From the NCBI GenBank assembly GCA_032718475.1, contig JAUCBJ010006915.1, positions 1 through 64,000 on the forward strand: a stretch of 64,000 bases of DNA. Reading direction: 5' to 3'. How positions within the stretch are numbered: position 1 is the stretch's first letter; every line of letters begins with the position of its first letter. Both the position numbers and the translations under genes were made by a program. This document shows positions 19,333 to 31,910 of the stretch, piece after piece. A model generated the notes under the pieces. The model worked only from the letters and a program-made list of their open reading frames with translations, was not told the origin of the DNA and did not search any database. The DNA comes from Nemertoderma westbladi (lineage: Eukaryota > Xenacoelomorpha > Nemertodermatida > Nemertodermatidae).

Positions 19333-19689
19333 ATCCGCTCTTGTCCTCCCCAATTTTAATTTTTATCTAGCTGTATTCTAGAATTCGCATTCACTGGAGA
19401 ATCATTTTTCTTAAATTTAAATCCAACTGAATGGATTTGTCTAATAATTTTTGAAAAATTGTCTCACTTGTGGGTTCCAAGTAGAATTCCATTCCTACTG
19501 TACACACAATCCCGCTCCTATGTGATACATAAGGGTACTACCCTCCATGTTCACATATAAAGACAATGGAATTCCACCGCTGTCTCTATCTACAGTGAAG
19601 AGGATTACAAATGCACATACAGTAATACAAAATACTAAATTACTAAAATACGGTAGGTCTATGTGGCGGCCAACAAAGGTCCCACATCT

Positions 19690-20820
19690 CTATTTACTAA
19701 TATTGGGTGGAGATTTGTAGTCTCCTGTCTCGTTTCTAGTCTCCTCAAGGAGCACGAGATGTTGTACAGGTCTGTCTACGGTACGTCCGTCGATAGTCCT
19801 TACAGTAACTGTCCTTACTACACCAGATGTAGGGTGCGTGGTCAAAGTGACTCCAGTCAGCCAAAACCGTCTTTTCAGATTGGCTTCAGCCAATAAAACG
19901 TGGTCACCGCGTCTCATACATTGGGTATTAAGATACCAAGAGGTTCTGGTCGAAATAGAGGGCAAATAATATTTCTGCCATATTTCCCAGAATTTATTTG
20001 CAAGTAATTGAGTGATTTTCCAAGCTTTGTTACCGTATCCGTCGCTATTAACGGGTACCGAAATGATGGGCAACAATGTCGTCTGCGCCTGCATAAGCAG
20101 GTGCGCTGGTGTCAAGGCAAACTGTGCGTCGTTATTGTCTGGGATCAAAGCGATCGGTCTAGTGTTTAAAATCGCTTCGATTTCTATTAGTAACGTCGTC
20201 AGTTGGTCGTCTGTCAATATGTGTTGCGTCGGTATTACTTTAGCCATAGCTGTCTTTATTGAGCCAATCAGCCTTTCCCAAACGCCGCCTCTCCACGGAC
20301 TGTCTGGAGTATTAAAATACCAAACAATTCGGTGAGGACGTAGTTCCTCGGAAATCTGGTTTTGGTCCAACTTTCTTAAAGCTCTGGTTATTTCGTTCCG
20401 TGCACCCACAAAGTTTGTCCCTTGGTCACAATAAATGGATTTGACCAATCCACGTCTAGCGATAAATCGCCGTAAGGCTAGGATAAAGGCATTGGTGGTT
20501 AAATCTGTCACACGCTCTATATGGACAGCTCTGCTGGCCATGCAAGTGAAGATCAATCCCCAACGTTTTACCTGTACCCTTCCGCGTTTCGCGATTATGG
20601 GTCCAAAACAGTCTATCCCCGTCTCAGTGAAAGGGGGTCTAAATGCCTGTAATCTCGCTAGTGGTAGTTCACTCATATCTTGGTGTCCTATCCGTGCGTG
20701 CACCTTCATACAAATCATACAGTTCCGTGTTACCGAACTCAGTGCCTTACTAGGTCTAATCAGTACAAACCTCGATCGTAAGTGTGATAGACAGTGATGT
20801 CTACCCACGTGTTTGAGTTG
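19690..20820 (-). pseudogene. Bel-B integrase, N-terminally truncated
   Basis: Starts inside the zinc-binding site (LKHVGRHHC, then C-x2-C in CMICMK) and keeps the whole DDE core: D in GIDCFGPI, D in YCDQGTNFVGA, E in GGVWERLIGS. The C-terminal domain is also present and ends like Bel-A (LLEETRNETGDYKS). The listed start is the truncation point, not a translation start; the first ATG is at 20808. Catalytic residues are intact but RT and the upstream pol are gone. Confidence 0.9.
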
Positions 20821-21036
20821 TACATTAGGGCGGTGCGTTTTTTACTTTTTTTTCGATTTCATTGTTCTACCGGTGCACAAAAGTTGCCAAATGGTAAAAA
20901 AATAAGGCAAAAAAAATTTCTTCCAATTTCGTCTATATCTTCACGGATCCCAAGAGGGTTGAAATTTTGTGCCATCGCGATGCACCATAATGAAATTTAT
21001 AACAATATAACACATTGATGAAAGATCAATGAAAGT
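20821..21036. other. Filler sequence at the Bel-B/Bel-E junction
   Basis: About 215 bp of A/T-rich sequence with T and A homopolymers that matches neither integrase. It separates two integrases that are both cut mid-domain. It could be a fragment of a third element or repair filler; no ORF. Confidence 0.6.
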
Positions 21037-23296
21037 TTGTTCCTTTATCGGATCTCATCGTGTTACTAGTGCCAAAGCGAGCGATCTGTCGTCGTAAGCT
21101 TAATAGAAAGCTGTTGGTAGATAAATCGTTCACCATATCGAGATGGATGGCTCTACAAGTCATACAAACAAAGATTACACACCATCTCTTGACTATAGTC
21201 CTAGCACGATATACTTCAATAGGGCCAAATAAATCCACACCGGTATTAGTAAAGGGTGGTTCATAAAAGCTTACTCGTTCCCTAGGTAATTCTGCCTCTC
21301 TCTGTGTTAAAGGCCTACTGAATGCTTTCCTACAGGGTATACAGTTCCTAAGAACTTGGTTCAGAGCTCTACGGGGTTTATAAAAATAATAGCGAGTTCG
21401 AATTTCGCTAAGAACTCGTTCTCTACCAGCATGATAAAGTTTGCTGTGAACATCTACAATCATCTTGACTTGTATTTCAAGATTTCTAATGAGTATGGGG
21501 AACTTAGTATCAAAGGATAATGGGGCATTCGTTAACCTTCCTCCAACACGTATCAACCCATCTATCATTGTGCTAGAGAAACGATCCCTTAAGCGCATCT
21601 GTGGATTTCTCAACAACAGGAAATACTTATCGGAATCTTCATAGCATTGTAAGAGTCTCAGCATCTGTTTGTTGGTTTCTTCATGCTCCTGATAACTGAT
21701 CTTCTCCTTCAGAAACTTGTCGGGTACCTTATATTTGGGAATGTCTTTAATAACATGGACCTGCACTGATGTGATTGGAGCGGTATCACCCTTTGTTTTC
21801 ATCCCAGAGTAGTGATGGTGAAAACATCTCTTTAAATATGTAACGGCCTTACAAAGCCGATTCCAAGAACTGTAGTGATGTATCGCTCTCTGCAGAAGAG
21901 GTGAGAGTCCTTGCGAGATGTCAGGTATGCCAGATTTCCAATCCTTATCACGGATTTCCACAATGGGTTTATTTGTGGCTGTGGGTTTCTGATCCAAAGC
22001 GTCGTCTCCGGAAGTATGTAGTACAGACAGATCCACTGTGGGTTTGAATAACTTCGATTTACTCGCCTGAGTTTTAGGTTTGACTTTCTCCGCTCCCTTG
22101 GCCTGTCTAATTTCTGCTGTAGTAAGATGAGGAGGCCATTCTTCTTCTTCTTTGTAGAGGAAGTCGGGTCCACCTAACCAGTCTGGAGTATCTACCAGTT
22201 CTTGGGGAGTTGCTCCCCTGGAAGCGATGTCCGCTGGATTAATCGTTCCGGGGCAATGTCTCCATTGATCCATCATCGTGCGACTGAGTATAATAGCTAC
22301 TCTGTTGGTAACGAATACGCTGAACTGACAGACTTCATTGGTTATATACTCCAACACGAGTAAAGCGTCGGTCCAATAGACATTTTTCTCCAGGGGATAG
22401 TCGATCTGTTCTGTTACATTCCGGCCGATAGCTGTAGCGTATAGAGCCGCTTTTAACTCCGCTCGAGGAACTTTCAACTTGTTGTTTATCAATGCCTTAG
22501 AGGTAACCAAGGCAACTTTAATTCCGTCCGGAGTTTCCACCCTTAGGTAGGCTACTATACCTATTCCCATATCGCTGGCGTCTCCAAACACATGGAGTTG
22601 ATATGAATACGTAGGGAGAACATGACCAAAATATGAACGGGAAATTATGAAGTTTTCGATGGCTGGTAGAGAATCTTCCCATTTCATCCACTTCTTTAAT
22701 AATTCTCCCTTAAGTGGATCGTCCCATGAGTGGTTTTCAAGCCACATTTGTTGTACTAAACTCCGAGCAATCAATATAACTGGGCTAATAAATCCCAATG
22801 GATCGAAATAAGTGCTCAGGATACTTAAACAAATCCGTTTAGTCCGAACTGGATTATCTCGCTGTTTTAGTTGGAAAAACAGGATATCTCTTTCTGTGTC
22901 CCATTTCAAACCAAGGGTCTTAGTTTCTGGGAGATCATCCTTTATTAGATCTAGGTCTTTTGTTCCTCGATCTTCTACCGGGATCGACTCCAGAAACTCA
23001 CGGGAGTTGCTGGTGAATTTAGTTAATCGAAATCCACCTTTCTTTAAGCATTCTACCGTTCCTTTAGCGACCTCAATGGCTTCTTCGACTGATGGAAGGG
23101 ACTTCAGATTATCGTCCATGTAGATGTCTCGTTTGATATTGTCGATCACTTCTTTAGAGAAGGTGTCTCGGTTGTCATCCGCAGTGGTGCGTACCACGGA
23201 ACAGGCATTTGAAGGGCTCGAGATTATCCCAAAAGCTTGGATGGTCATCCAGTACTCCACCGGTTTCTTATTGAGGTCTCCTTCAGGCCACCACAA
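21026..23296 (-). pseudogene. Bel-E RT C-terminal part, RNase H and integrase N-terminal part
   Basis: Continues the frame of the upstream gene after a TGA. RT palm motif IYMDDNL (about 23120) holds the catalytic YMDD. RNase H follows (VFGDASDMGIG, then PRAELKAALYA, then VYWTDALLVL, then GTINPADIASRG), and then integrase with a zinc-binding site (HAGRERV...CIPCRK) and two of the three catalytic acids: D in GVDLFGPI and D in RSDKGTNF. The frame ends at the truncation near 21036, before the third acid, so integration activity is lost. Sequence differs clearly from Bel-A/B integrase, and there is no palindrome. Confidence 0.92.
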
Positions 23297-23299
23297 AAA

Positions 23300-26200
23300 T
23301 CATAGGCTATCTCGATCCCTATCCAACGCTTTGACTTGTAAGAACATGCCTTCTATATCTGAGGCGAAAGCAATGGAGTATTGTCTTAATCTTAGTAGTA
23401 TTCCCAACAAGGATTGGAGTAAGTTGGGTCCGGGTAACAATTCAGAATTAAGAGATTGGCCCATATAAAGGGCGGAACCGTCAAACACCACTCGTACTTC
23501 ATGGGTTTTACCGGGTTTGGGAACGTAATGGTGAGTTAAGTAATACGTTCTCTCAGTTATAGGGGTTTCTTCCGGTACTAGCTCCGCATATCCCTTGCTA
23601 ATAAACTTCTTCAACTGTGTTTTATACATTTCTTTAGCTGAAGAATTTGCCGTAAGGCGTTGATGTAGTTGAGCAATTCTTTTCTCTGCCAAAGGTCTGT
23701 TGTTAATGAACTTTGGTTCTCGCTTTCGGAAAGGAAGTCCGATCTCATACCTACCTTGATCTTTAAGAAAACGAGTAGTTGTCACTTGGATCTGCTTGGC
23801 TCTTTCTTCCTCCACCGATAGGGCCTTATCGTAGGAGTTGGGCTCTACGACCTCTTGAGTAAAGAATCTCACGGCGTGTTCATCCCGAGTCTTGGCATTA
23901 TAACGTTCAATGACGTCATTAAGCTCGTCGTTATAGTCGTCTCGCTCAGATGGGAGAGGGAGTTGACATAAGTTCACTTGATTTTGCCAAGTCTCGCTTT
24001 CCTTAAGGAGATCGATGGCATTCTCCTCATCAAAAAGTTGATGTATATCGTCGTTGTCTGAGGAGTATGGAGTTCCCTCAGTTGGATCGTCGAACTCACT
24101 GTTCTCAACTTCCCATTCTCGCGCTTGATATACCTGATCTTTAGGTAATCTTTCCATTAGAGTTCTACGGGAAGGGCCAGTAAAGTACCAACCTACTCTA
24201 GTTCTTCCCGCATAAGTCTGTAATGGCTGCGGTTGAGCAGGCCGTTTCTCCAATGTCTCGAGCGCCTCATGCGCGTTTTGGCCGATGAGTATTTGCACTC
24301 CAGGATAATCAGTCTGGAATCGAGGTATCTTAAGATATTGAATGCTCTCATCTTCGTCCCAATTATAAAGGTCTGCTTGAGTAGTAGCGAAATTCTTTAT
24401 AGCCACCATTTTCACTGACCTTATGCTATGTTCTCCTAGTTCGCCCTGGGGGGTGGACAACGCACCTACATAATAATCCGCTGTTACTGTGGATTTCCAA
24501 ACTTGCATAATTCCTGACATGTTTAGCTTAGTTCGGAACTTGGGTTGTCCATCGAATATGTCTTCGGCTAGCTCTTTGTCAATGAATGTTCCTGTACTAC
24601 CGGAGTCAAGGAGGGCGTTCACTACATAACTCCTTTTTGGTCCGTGGACCCTTACCTGTACCACAGGAAATTCTCTAATCCCTACATTGGAAGTTGGCGC
24701 TTTCCAAAATGGTTGTTGATCAGAAGTAGTTAGGGTAAGGTCGCTGTCCGTATCTCTTTCATACGTGAGTGCTCGATACACTGTGGTATTTATTGTGTAA
24801 CAGGATTCGTTTTCGTCGGAGAACTCATCTGTATAGAATCCTTCCATCTCAGATTGATCAGTGTCGTTCACATCACTGAATTGGACATGTAGTTCGGAAT
24901 CACTTACCTGACTCGGACTATTTCGCTCGAATTCCGTGTGCAACAAGATATGATGTTTCGCACCGCACTTGGCACATCTTGTGTCAGAGTAACAGGTTCG
25001 CCGTTGGTGTCCATGTCTGAGGCAATTATAACACAACCGCTTATCCCACATGACTTCACGTCTCTCAGTTAATGATTTCTTTAGAAATTCATCACACATA
25101 TTCAAGCGATGGGTCCCATCACATAGCGCACATTTCGGTTTGATGTTACTTACCTTACTCTGTGTAACATTATGTACACTTGCTTTTTCTTCGGGCTTTC
25201 TCACCTGAATTCTCTTGGGAGACGTAGGAGGAGTTTTTCTTACCTGTTCTCTCCTGTCATTTGTTCGAGACTTGAATTTACTTACCTGATCTTTAGGCAT
25301 TTTATTTACGTAATAAGATCTGTCAGTGTCTTTCCCGCTATCTTCTACTTGAGAAGTCTGGCTTTCGCCATCATCTGTATAACACACTGGTGTTACCTTT
25401 CTCCTAGCGACGGGTTTTTCACTTACCTTGTTTTCCAGTGTCTTCTCTCTGGACAGTTTCAGGAGCTGTAATTTCACTTCTCCATCTAGGAATGACATGA
25501 GATCAGCCATGGTAGGGTCTCGTCGTTGTTGTTCCATCATATATAACACTTTCTTATCCCAGCGTGTACCTACTCCACCCTTCGGTAAAGTAGAAGCCAC
25601 TGCTCTAATAACCATAGCACTCTGATACTCATGAGACTTACCTAGCCAATCTAATTGTCTGCAGATCTCCTGAATTTCATCGGAAAACTCTATAATTCCA
25701 CTGCTAATAAACTTTCGGGGCGCTACCAACTTTGCATACAAATACCCAGCTATGTTATTCCTATTACCATACCTGATGTTTAGTGTATCCCAAACTTGTC
25801 TTAATCCGTCTGGATGTCCAATAAACTTTAACGCCATTAACTTGGGAGATCCTTCCAAGCACTCGATGAGGAATCTAAGTTTCTCTCCATTAGATAGCAC
25901 AGAGTTCTGTATGTTATCTTTGTAATATTCATTAAAAGGTAACCATTTCATCTCATCTCCATTGAACTTGACGATCTCTCCCACCTTTACCGCTTGCCAG
26001 GCTTCGGTTCTAGCCATTTGACGCGTAAAACTTTCTTGGGCCATCGTGTTATTTAATATCGAGTTATCGGTATATAAATTTCTCGGATTATGATCCGGTC
26101 TATAGGGAATATCATTATCAACAGGTCTATAATTACTCTTAATAGGGTTCACTATAGGAGTTTCTACTTCGCTAGCAGTATAGATGCGTGTAGGCTCCAC

Positions 26201-27547
26201 ACCTTGCGCATGAGATACTTCAGACCTAACAGGTTGACACATTGCTACAGGGGGTGGTGGTATACCCCTTTGTGTATTTACTAATTTATCGCGTTCTAGC
26301 GCGATACTTTGCTGCACTTCTTGCAACTCTAGCCTACTTTCCCTTACTGTGCCTTTGAATTGCTGAACGGTCTCCTGCATCTGTCCGAGCAGGAGATCCA
26401 TCCCCCGTCGTCTCTCATCCACCCATTCAACCGCCGAAGCGGGATTCGCCAACGTTGTAGCGGGCGGACGAGGGACAACGGGCGACAAATCATGAATATT
26501 TCTCTCGGAGTCCAGGGCATGAACTGTCTCACGGACTGTTCTGCTGGGCACAGGTAGCTTAGTGCTGTGCAAAGGGAATTGAGAGGTAGGTTCAGGGAGT
26601 ACAGGTGTCTCTACGACCGAAAGGGTGGCTTCGGGAACAGGCCTAATTATTTCAGGCTCATCTACTATAGTAGGGAGTCTCTCTATTGTAATTATTTGGT
26701 CTGTGGATTCTGTACTACCTAAGTTGGTGTTATTTAGTTGCCTTCTAACAGCTGGAGGCAAATCAGGCAATTTCTGACGGTGGAATGTTCTTTTGCGTCT
26801 GCTTAGGTGAGATCTATTTCCTTTGCCTTCAGTATCGCTGGTATCGCCTTCCTCAGATGATGTATATCCCTGTCTTTTGGGAGTAGATCGATTCATCATC
26901 TGCATATTACTAGCTGTTAACTGTTTATTTATGCAGTCTTGATTCTCCTGAATAGTTTCCAATTCTAATTGGGCAATCTCTTCAGCCGCTATCCGCTCCG
27001 CTTTTCTTTCCATTTCGGCTGCTTTTCTTTTCGCTTCTGCCGCTGCCGCTGCCGCTTTTCTTTCCGCTTCTGCCTCTGCCGCTGCCGCTTTTCTTTCCGC
27101 GTCTGCCTCTGCCGCTGCTGCTTCTCTTTCGGCTTCTGCAGCTGCTACTGCTGCTTTCTTTCTGTCTTCTATGCGTTTTTTCTTCACCCTTTCTTCTTGG
27201 TCTCTAGCGATGCGGAGTTGTTCATCGAATTTAGCTTGGTTCGCCGCTAACCTATCCACGTCGATGGCGTCAAGCACACGCTGTGCTCCTTCACTATTAG
27301 GGCTAAGTCCATCTAGCCTTCTCCTCAACTCTTCATCTCCCAAAAAACGCTGATAGTCTGACAGATAGATGTCAATGGCATCCCTCTTATGCGGTTTCTC
27401 TGCCGTCGCTTCACTTTCCACTTGGGAAAAAGTAGCGTCTGTTGATTCTCCATGGGTTGAGCGCTCCTCCAGCTGAGCTTTCCACTGAGCTGTTCCTTGA
27501 ACCTGGCGACTCACCCGTTGAAACCAAGTCTTTACGGCAACTTGCAA
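23300..27547 (-). pseudogene. Bel-E gag, protease and RT N-terminal part
   Basis: 1,415 codons in one frame. Order: Ala/Glu/Arg/Lys-rich coiled coil (residues about 105-205, AEAERKAAA-type repeats); gag capsid domain of DUF1759 type (about 515-700, FNGDEMKWLPF); Cys/His knuckles (about 807-860: CALCDGTHRLNMC, CYNCLRHGHQRRTC, CAKCGAKHH); retropepsin active site LLDSGSTGTFID (about 977); Bel/Pao RT start (about 1270: YYLTHHYVPKPGK, VVFDGSA, SDIEGMFLQV). It stops at TGA (23300-23302) where Bel-D has a sense codon after RDSL; the same frame continues immediately as RT. CGA to TGA is the simplest explanation. Confidence 0.93.
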
Positions 27548-27649
27548 CGACGTGTCTTGTCTTCTTTTAGAAGCCTCCTCAAAGGCCGATAAGATTAGCC
27601 TAATTCGCAGAATTCTTTCTCTAACTTGATAAAGCAGTTGTCCCTGCTC

Positions 27650-28333
27650 TTAAGGTCCTTGAGGTTGTTGAAACAGTTGTTTTTCTACTCGCTCCATAGA
27701 GCTGAAGAATCCCTGTGCGTATCCGGCTGCGGACCTCTTCCACACAGCTGGATCGATGGTTTCCTTGGCTACTCCCATCCGGTGTATGTCTTCCCAGGCA
27801 GCTTCTGATAAATCAAACGGGAGTCCGGGTCCGGGGAAGTTCCATTGCGACTCGACCATAGACTTCAGTTCTTCCCTTGTATATCCCTCATAACTATCTT
27901 TAGTTGATCGCTTACTTCTTGCCCAATCGATCTGGTGTTCTTCCACCGCGATCAATAACCTAGTGAGTACGGCTGCAGGAAGGATGAGAAGGGGATCCGA
28001 ATAAACCGCATCCGTCATCCTTGCTCCGCGCTCGGGTGTCAGCTCTACAGTATCTTCACTACTGGAGCTGTTGGGCCGCTGAGAAATAAGTTCTTGGCTC
28101 GCGGGTTGTTGCTGTTCCGCTGCTTCTTGGTCCCGCTTGACCTGAGCTCGAGTGCCTATGATAGACCTACGATGTTGGACTAGCCTAGGTTCTGCTGTTA
28201 CTACTGGAGGGATGACCTTCCTCACAGTGGGAGGTGAACTGAACTTAGGACTAGACGGTTCTACACCTCTATCTGAGTCGCAGATAGTTACATCTAATAA
28301 ACTGTCTGACAGGTTCTGCTTAGTATCAGACAT
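27650..28333 (-). pseudogene. Bel-E gag N-terminal part
   Basis: 227 codons, in the same frame as the following gag-pol frame and separated from it by one TAA at 27650-27652. Without that stop the reading continues for about 34 codons into the next segment. Hydrophilic, Ser/Pro/Gln-rich N-terminus, then a helical region (YTREELKSMVESQW). No known domain recognised. Likely the N-terminal matrix-like part of Gag. The start ATG at 28333 is preceded by non-coding AT-rich sequence, consistent with the element's leader. Confidence 0.75.
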
Positions 28334-28466
28334 GTTTGTTTACACAGTTGAATGCCTACTGCTATATTACAGTCTAAGCAAGTCTAGTAATTCAGCCTTA
28401 ACTGCTAGCCTAGTAATTAATTACCGATACTGCTACTCAGTGTAGCGTGATATATATAATATTAGA

Positions 28467-28700
28467 ATACCGGTATGCTTATGGTATATATAAGTATTAT
28501 TACAGACTAGGTTTTTCACAGAAACCGGTATATAATTTTAGCACAAATATATATAAATATATAATAGGCCTATCGTGGATACCGGTATGCAGTTTACACT
28601 TATAGTATATATAAGTATAATTATTAACTAGAATTAATTACAGAATACCGGTATGATTTCAGCTTAAGTTTATGAAAATAAAGATAATAAGCCTATTGTA
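28467..28700. repeat. About 112-bp degenerate tandem duplication with ACCGGTAT words
   Basis: Units start with ATACCGGTATGC at 28467 and 28579. Each contains a TATATATAAGTAT block and a second ACCGGTAT, and ends near TAGGCCTAT or TAAGCCTAT. Confidence 0.6.
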
Positions 28701-29665
28701 AATACCGGTATATCAATTATTTTAAATAATTGAATTTCTGAATTTTAAGGGTTACTTGGTTACTTTAACTTACTTTATTACCGTTATTTAAGCAGTAGTC
28801 CAACTGATATTGAGACCTAATTGTTGTATGGCAGGCCTACTATTTATAAATCGTTTGAGTTGATTTATAATATATATATACCCGTTTAATGGGTTTTGTT
28901 AATGTTTGAAATAAATGTTATTATTTCTGGGGGAGTCACTACACATAAGCTGTGCGCTCTCAGTGGAGTGCTACTTGTTAGACACTAAAACAAATAATTC
29001 TAATTTACCTAAGTTACTTAATACTACAAATTACGTACAATTCAGGTTGAGATTACAATCTCTAAATAAACACAAAAATTTAATTACAAATACACAAATA
29101 CGAATTTTTAGGGTAATTTTACAAGAAGTCTACTAACCAGCCTAACAAAGGGTTAGAATATCTGGTTATTACAACGGACAGGTTACTACGGTATTTGAAA
29201 ATAATAAGTAGTAGTAAATATACTGCGTTGTCCAGATAGGAAAATACCACCGCCTGACGACCTATAACCGTATCGCTATAGGTACTACGTTATGTATCAC
29301 GGAGTGTCCCTACCTAGAAGTTAATTACCGCGGTCTACCAGAACCAACGTGCCTATTAACCACTTTACAACACAAATACACTGCCTACACACTAATTGCT
29401 TTCGGAAAGCACTGTACACTAAACCCTAAATTAGGTACAAGTACTTGTATAACAAATAATTAGTAGTTAAAAATACTTGAACAGCTAAAAGAACCACGGC
29501 ATCTGCTGGAGTGACCGGTGCACAAAATCACCAGTCTTTACCTACGCCGAGCAGCCCTGATGTAGTACCGGGGTTAGTTTAACTATAACGGTATGTATAA
29601 CAAACACAATTACTGTAGGAATAAACTTGGGGATATGAATGTTGCGAATAATCGCATAAACTCTG

Positions 29666-30240
29666 AATAATAAATATTACGCTACGCGTACAAACTACTC
29701 AAACAAAATGCAGACCAAATACTGACAGACTACTATCAAGCCTAAAAAAAAACTACGGTATATGCAGACTCCGAAATGGTTAAGTAGTATGCGTTCTAAC
29801 CCAGTAGTACGACTTATTCTTTAGATGGGGGTTTACCTTACAGCTATGGCTGCCCCTACTTCCTAACCGTTCTTTATCGGACAGATGCTTTACACACACC
29901 GAAATTTCCTCAAACCCAACAGCAGCCAGACAACTATCCAGCCTACAAATTATCTAAATAAAATTATACGCTACCCGTACAGACTACACAAACAAAGTAC
30001 AGACTAAACGATGGCAGACTACTATCAAGCCTAAATAAACCACAGGACATGCAGACTCCGAAATGGTTAAGTAGTATGCGTTCTAACCCAGTAGTACGAC
30101 TTATTCTTTAGATGGGGGTTTACCTTACAGCTATGGATGCCCCTACTTCCTAACCGTTCTTTATCGGACATACACTCTACATGCACTGCAATCCGTTCAG
30201 ACCTAATCAACAGTTCGCCAACAGTCAAGCCTACAAATTA
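29666..30240. repeat. 288-bp direct tandem duplication
   Basis: Two units with a period of about 287-288 bp. For example TGCAGACTCCGAAATGG occurs at 29763 and 30050, followed by about 120 bp of near-identity through TTCTTTAGATGGGGG and CCGTTCTTTATCGGAC. The flanks of each unit are more diverged. Confidence 0.85.
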
Positions 30241-31910
30241 TCTGTACAATCTGAGCAGGCTTACACGCCTTCTGCTCAATACTGGCCTACAAATAAATAA
30301 AACTGACAGAAATAGGCCTAAGTAAAATCCCAATAAAAACCAGGCGTCCCCGATTAATTATTAAGACCTACCGGCATATAATAATCAAATCGAATAATAC
30401 TGCTGTACCTGTACTAGTACTGTAAGTACCGGTTCGGATGATCAGGCAGTCAGGCCTACAGGTTTCCGGTCGACCGGTACTTTCGACTAGATTGCTTACA
30501 CCGCAATCCAGAAGCAATATCTGTTATTGTTTGCGCTTTTAAGACCTTTGACAGTTTAACCTGCCAAATTAGGATGTCTTTTGGATGATATATATTCTTT
30601 AGCTTATGACGAGTATTTGATACACTACATTAGCCGAAGCCAGTCTATGCGCAATCATTCACCCGCTGGATATACCCGGGAGACTGAGTTCGGAGCTTAA
30701 TGATTGATGGTGTAAGCCTACTGTATTATTCGACTGATCGTAATATATAATCTCTGACAAATATTATTCACTTTCGGGAAATATTAACAGTTCCTTTAGG
30801 ACGTGGCGCTCTAAATATGTAAACAGAGTTATGACTTAAACTAGACACAACGAAAAGGCTATAGATTTACGTATATGGCGCATTCTTTAGGAGATGCTTT
30901 GTTATCAGTTACAATCATACACAATGCTGCACAATACTGCACACTAATCTGCCGACCTTCACTTAATTTGGTCAAGTATAAAGAGAGCAACAGATAATTT
31001 ATGTTGGGCATATGAAATAGCATTAGATTCACTTCAAACCACTTAACATAGGTCGCAATCGTTTATCTGTAACCGGTCTCTCTAACCTTTAGTATATCAA
31101 GAAGGTGGGGTGTCTGACTATTGATCAGTATTCCAAATATAATCTTCCATCAACAAATATAATGAATAACCGACAGCAAAAGCAGTAATGTAAGATATGA
31201 ATTGCATAGATATGTATGATAAGATTGGTTTGATAAGATTGATAACAGATATACGTTCTATAATTAAGCCTACTAATGTAAAGCTAAAGAATGCTGATAT
31301 ACGGAGGTGCCAAAAGCCGATGTTCTTAGGCTCTGGGCAAAAACATAACACTGAACTACTGAGTTCTGTATACACCTCCAACACAGAGACAAAAAACGCT
31401 CTGATTGGTCAACCGAACCACGAGAGAACAAAGAAACAAAGAAATGTCGACGTGGCAATATCAGCTGTTAGCCGTCGTCATGGTAGCGACACTGTTTTCA
31501 AGAGTATCTAGCTTATCGCGTCACGAGATTGCGGATTATGTCCTCTAAAGTACAAATACAGAAGAAATGACTTTTATGTCCTCTAAAACACCAGTACAGC
31601 AAGGACACGGCCTTTTTATGCCTGGCAAACCAACTACAGAGTACTTTAAGGGAAAATAACCGGTTAATGACGCAAAAGCTTTTACAGCAACTAAGCGCCT
31701 CCTGTAATTGTATTGGCTGTTACTGCTTTCTACCTTACCCTCCTCAGCTTATGTCGAGTCTGTGGAGTGAATTTAGCATCACCCACAATCTGGTGTTTGA
31801 ATTTAACTTTACAACCCAGCCAAGTGAATGTCCTGGACCGTAATTGGTTGTATTCTAGCTTGTTGACCACAGGAACTATCCAACCAGGGATTATCTTTTC
31901 TAGCAGTTAG

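Larger units (their letters stand above)
18952..19689 (-). promoter_or_regulatory. Integrase-X intergenic region of Bel-B
   Basis: Reverse-complement homologue of 7235-7894 in Bel-A. It includes the GTGAGT hairpin (19172-19190), a family-1 palindrome (19313) and the GGTAGTACCCTTATGTATCAC-type block (about 19525-19545). No ORF. Confidence 0.55.
14900..20820 (-). mobile_element. Bel-B: truncated Bel/Pao element (integrase and X)
   Basis: Read on the minus strand: integrase from its zinc-binding histidines onward, conserved intergenic region, X gene, AT-rich repeats. Gag, protease, RT and RNase H are missing because the copy is cut at about 20820, next to an unrelated 0.2-kb segment and the cut end of Bel-E. 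It is close kin to Bel-A at protein and intergenic level and carries five family-1 palindromes. Confidence 0.8.
21037..28333 (-). mobile_element. Bel-E: Bel/Pao gag-pol truncated in integrase
   Basis: One continuous coding frame of over 2,400 codons (gag to mid-integrase) with just two stops and no frameshift: the best preserved Bel element here. It belongs to another lineage than A-D, judging by its different gag, a longer Ala-rich coiled coil and no palindromic insertions. The 5' LTR should lie above 28333 but was not delimited; the 3' part is lost. Confidence 0.88.
28334..31910. other. Non-coding region above Bel-E, probably leader/LTR plus other repeats
   Basis: No supported gene. 28440-28720 is very rich in ACCGGTAT words and AT repeats. 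29660-30240 holds a 288-bp tandem duplication. Small frames at 31118-31384 (-) and 31197-31511 (+) overlap each other and have no recognisable features. Confidence 0.5.

Noticed and set aside
26969-27250. Cys/Phe/Arg repeat frame on the plus strand
   Set aside because: Antisense of the Ala-rich gag repeat of Bel-E.
31118-31511. Small membrane-like protein (minus) or 104-codon protein (plus)
   Set aside because: Overlapping antisense frames in non-coding repeat-rich sequence, without domains or context.
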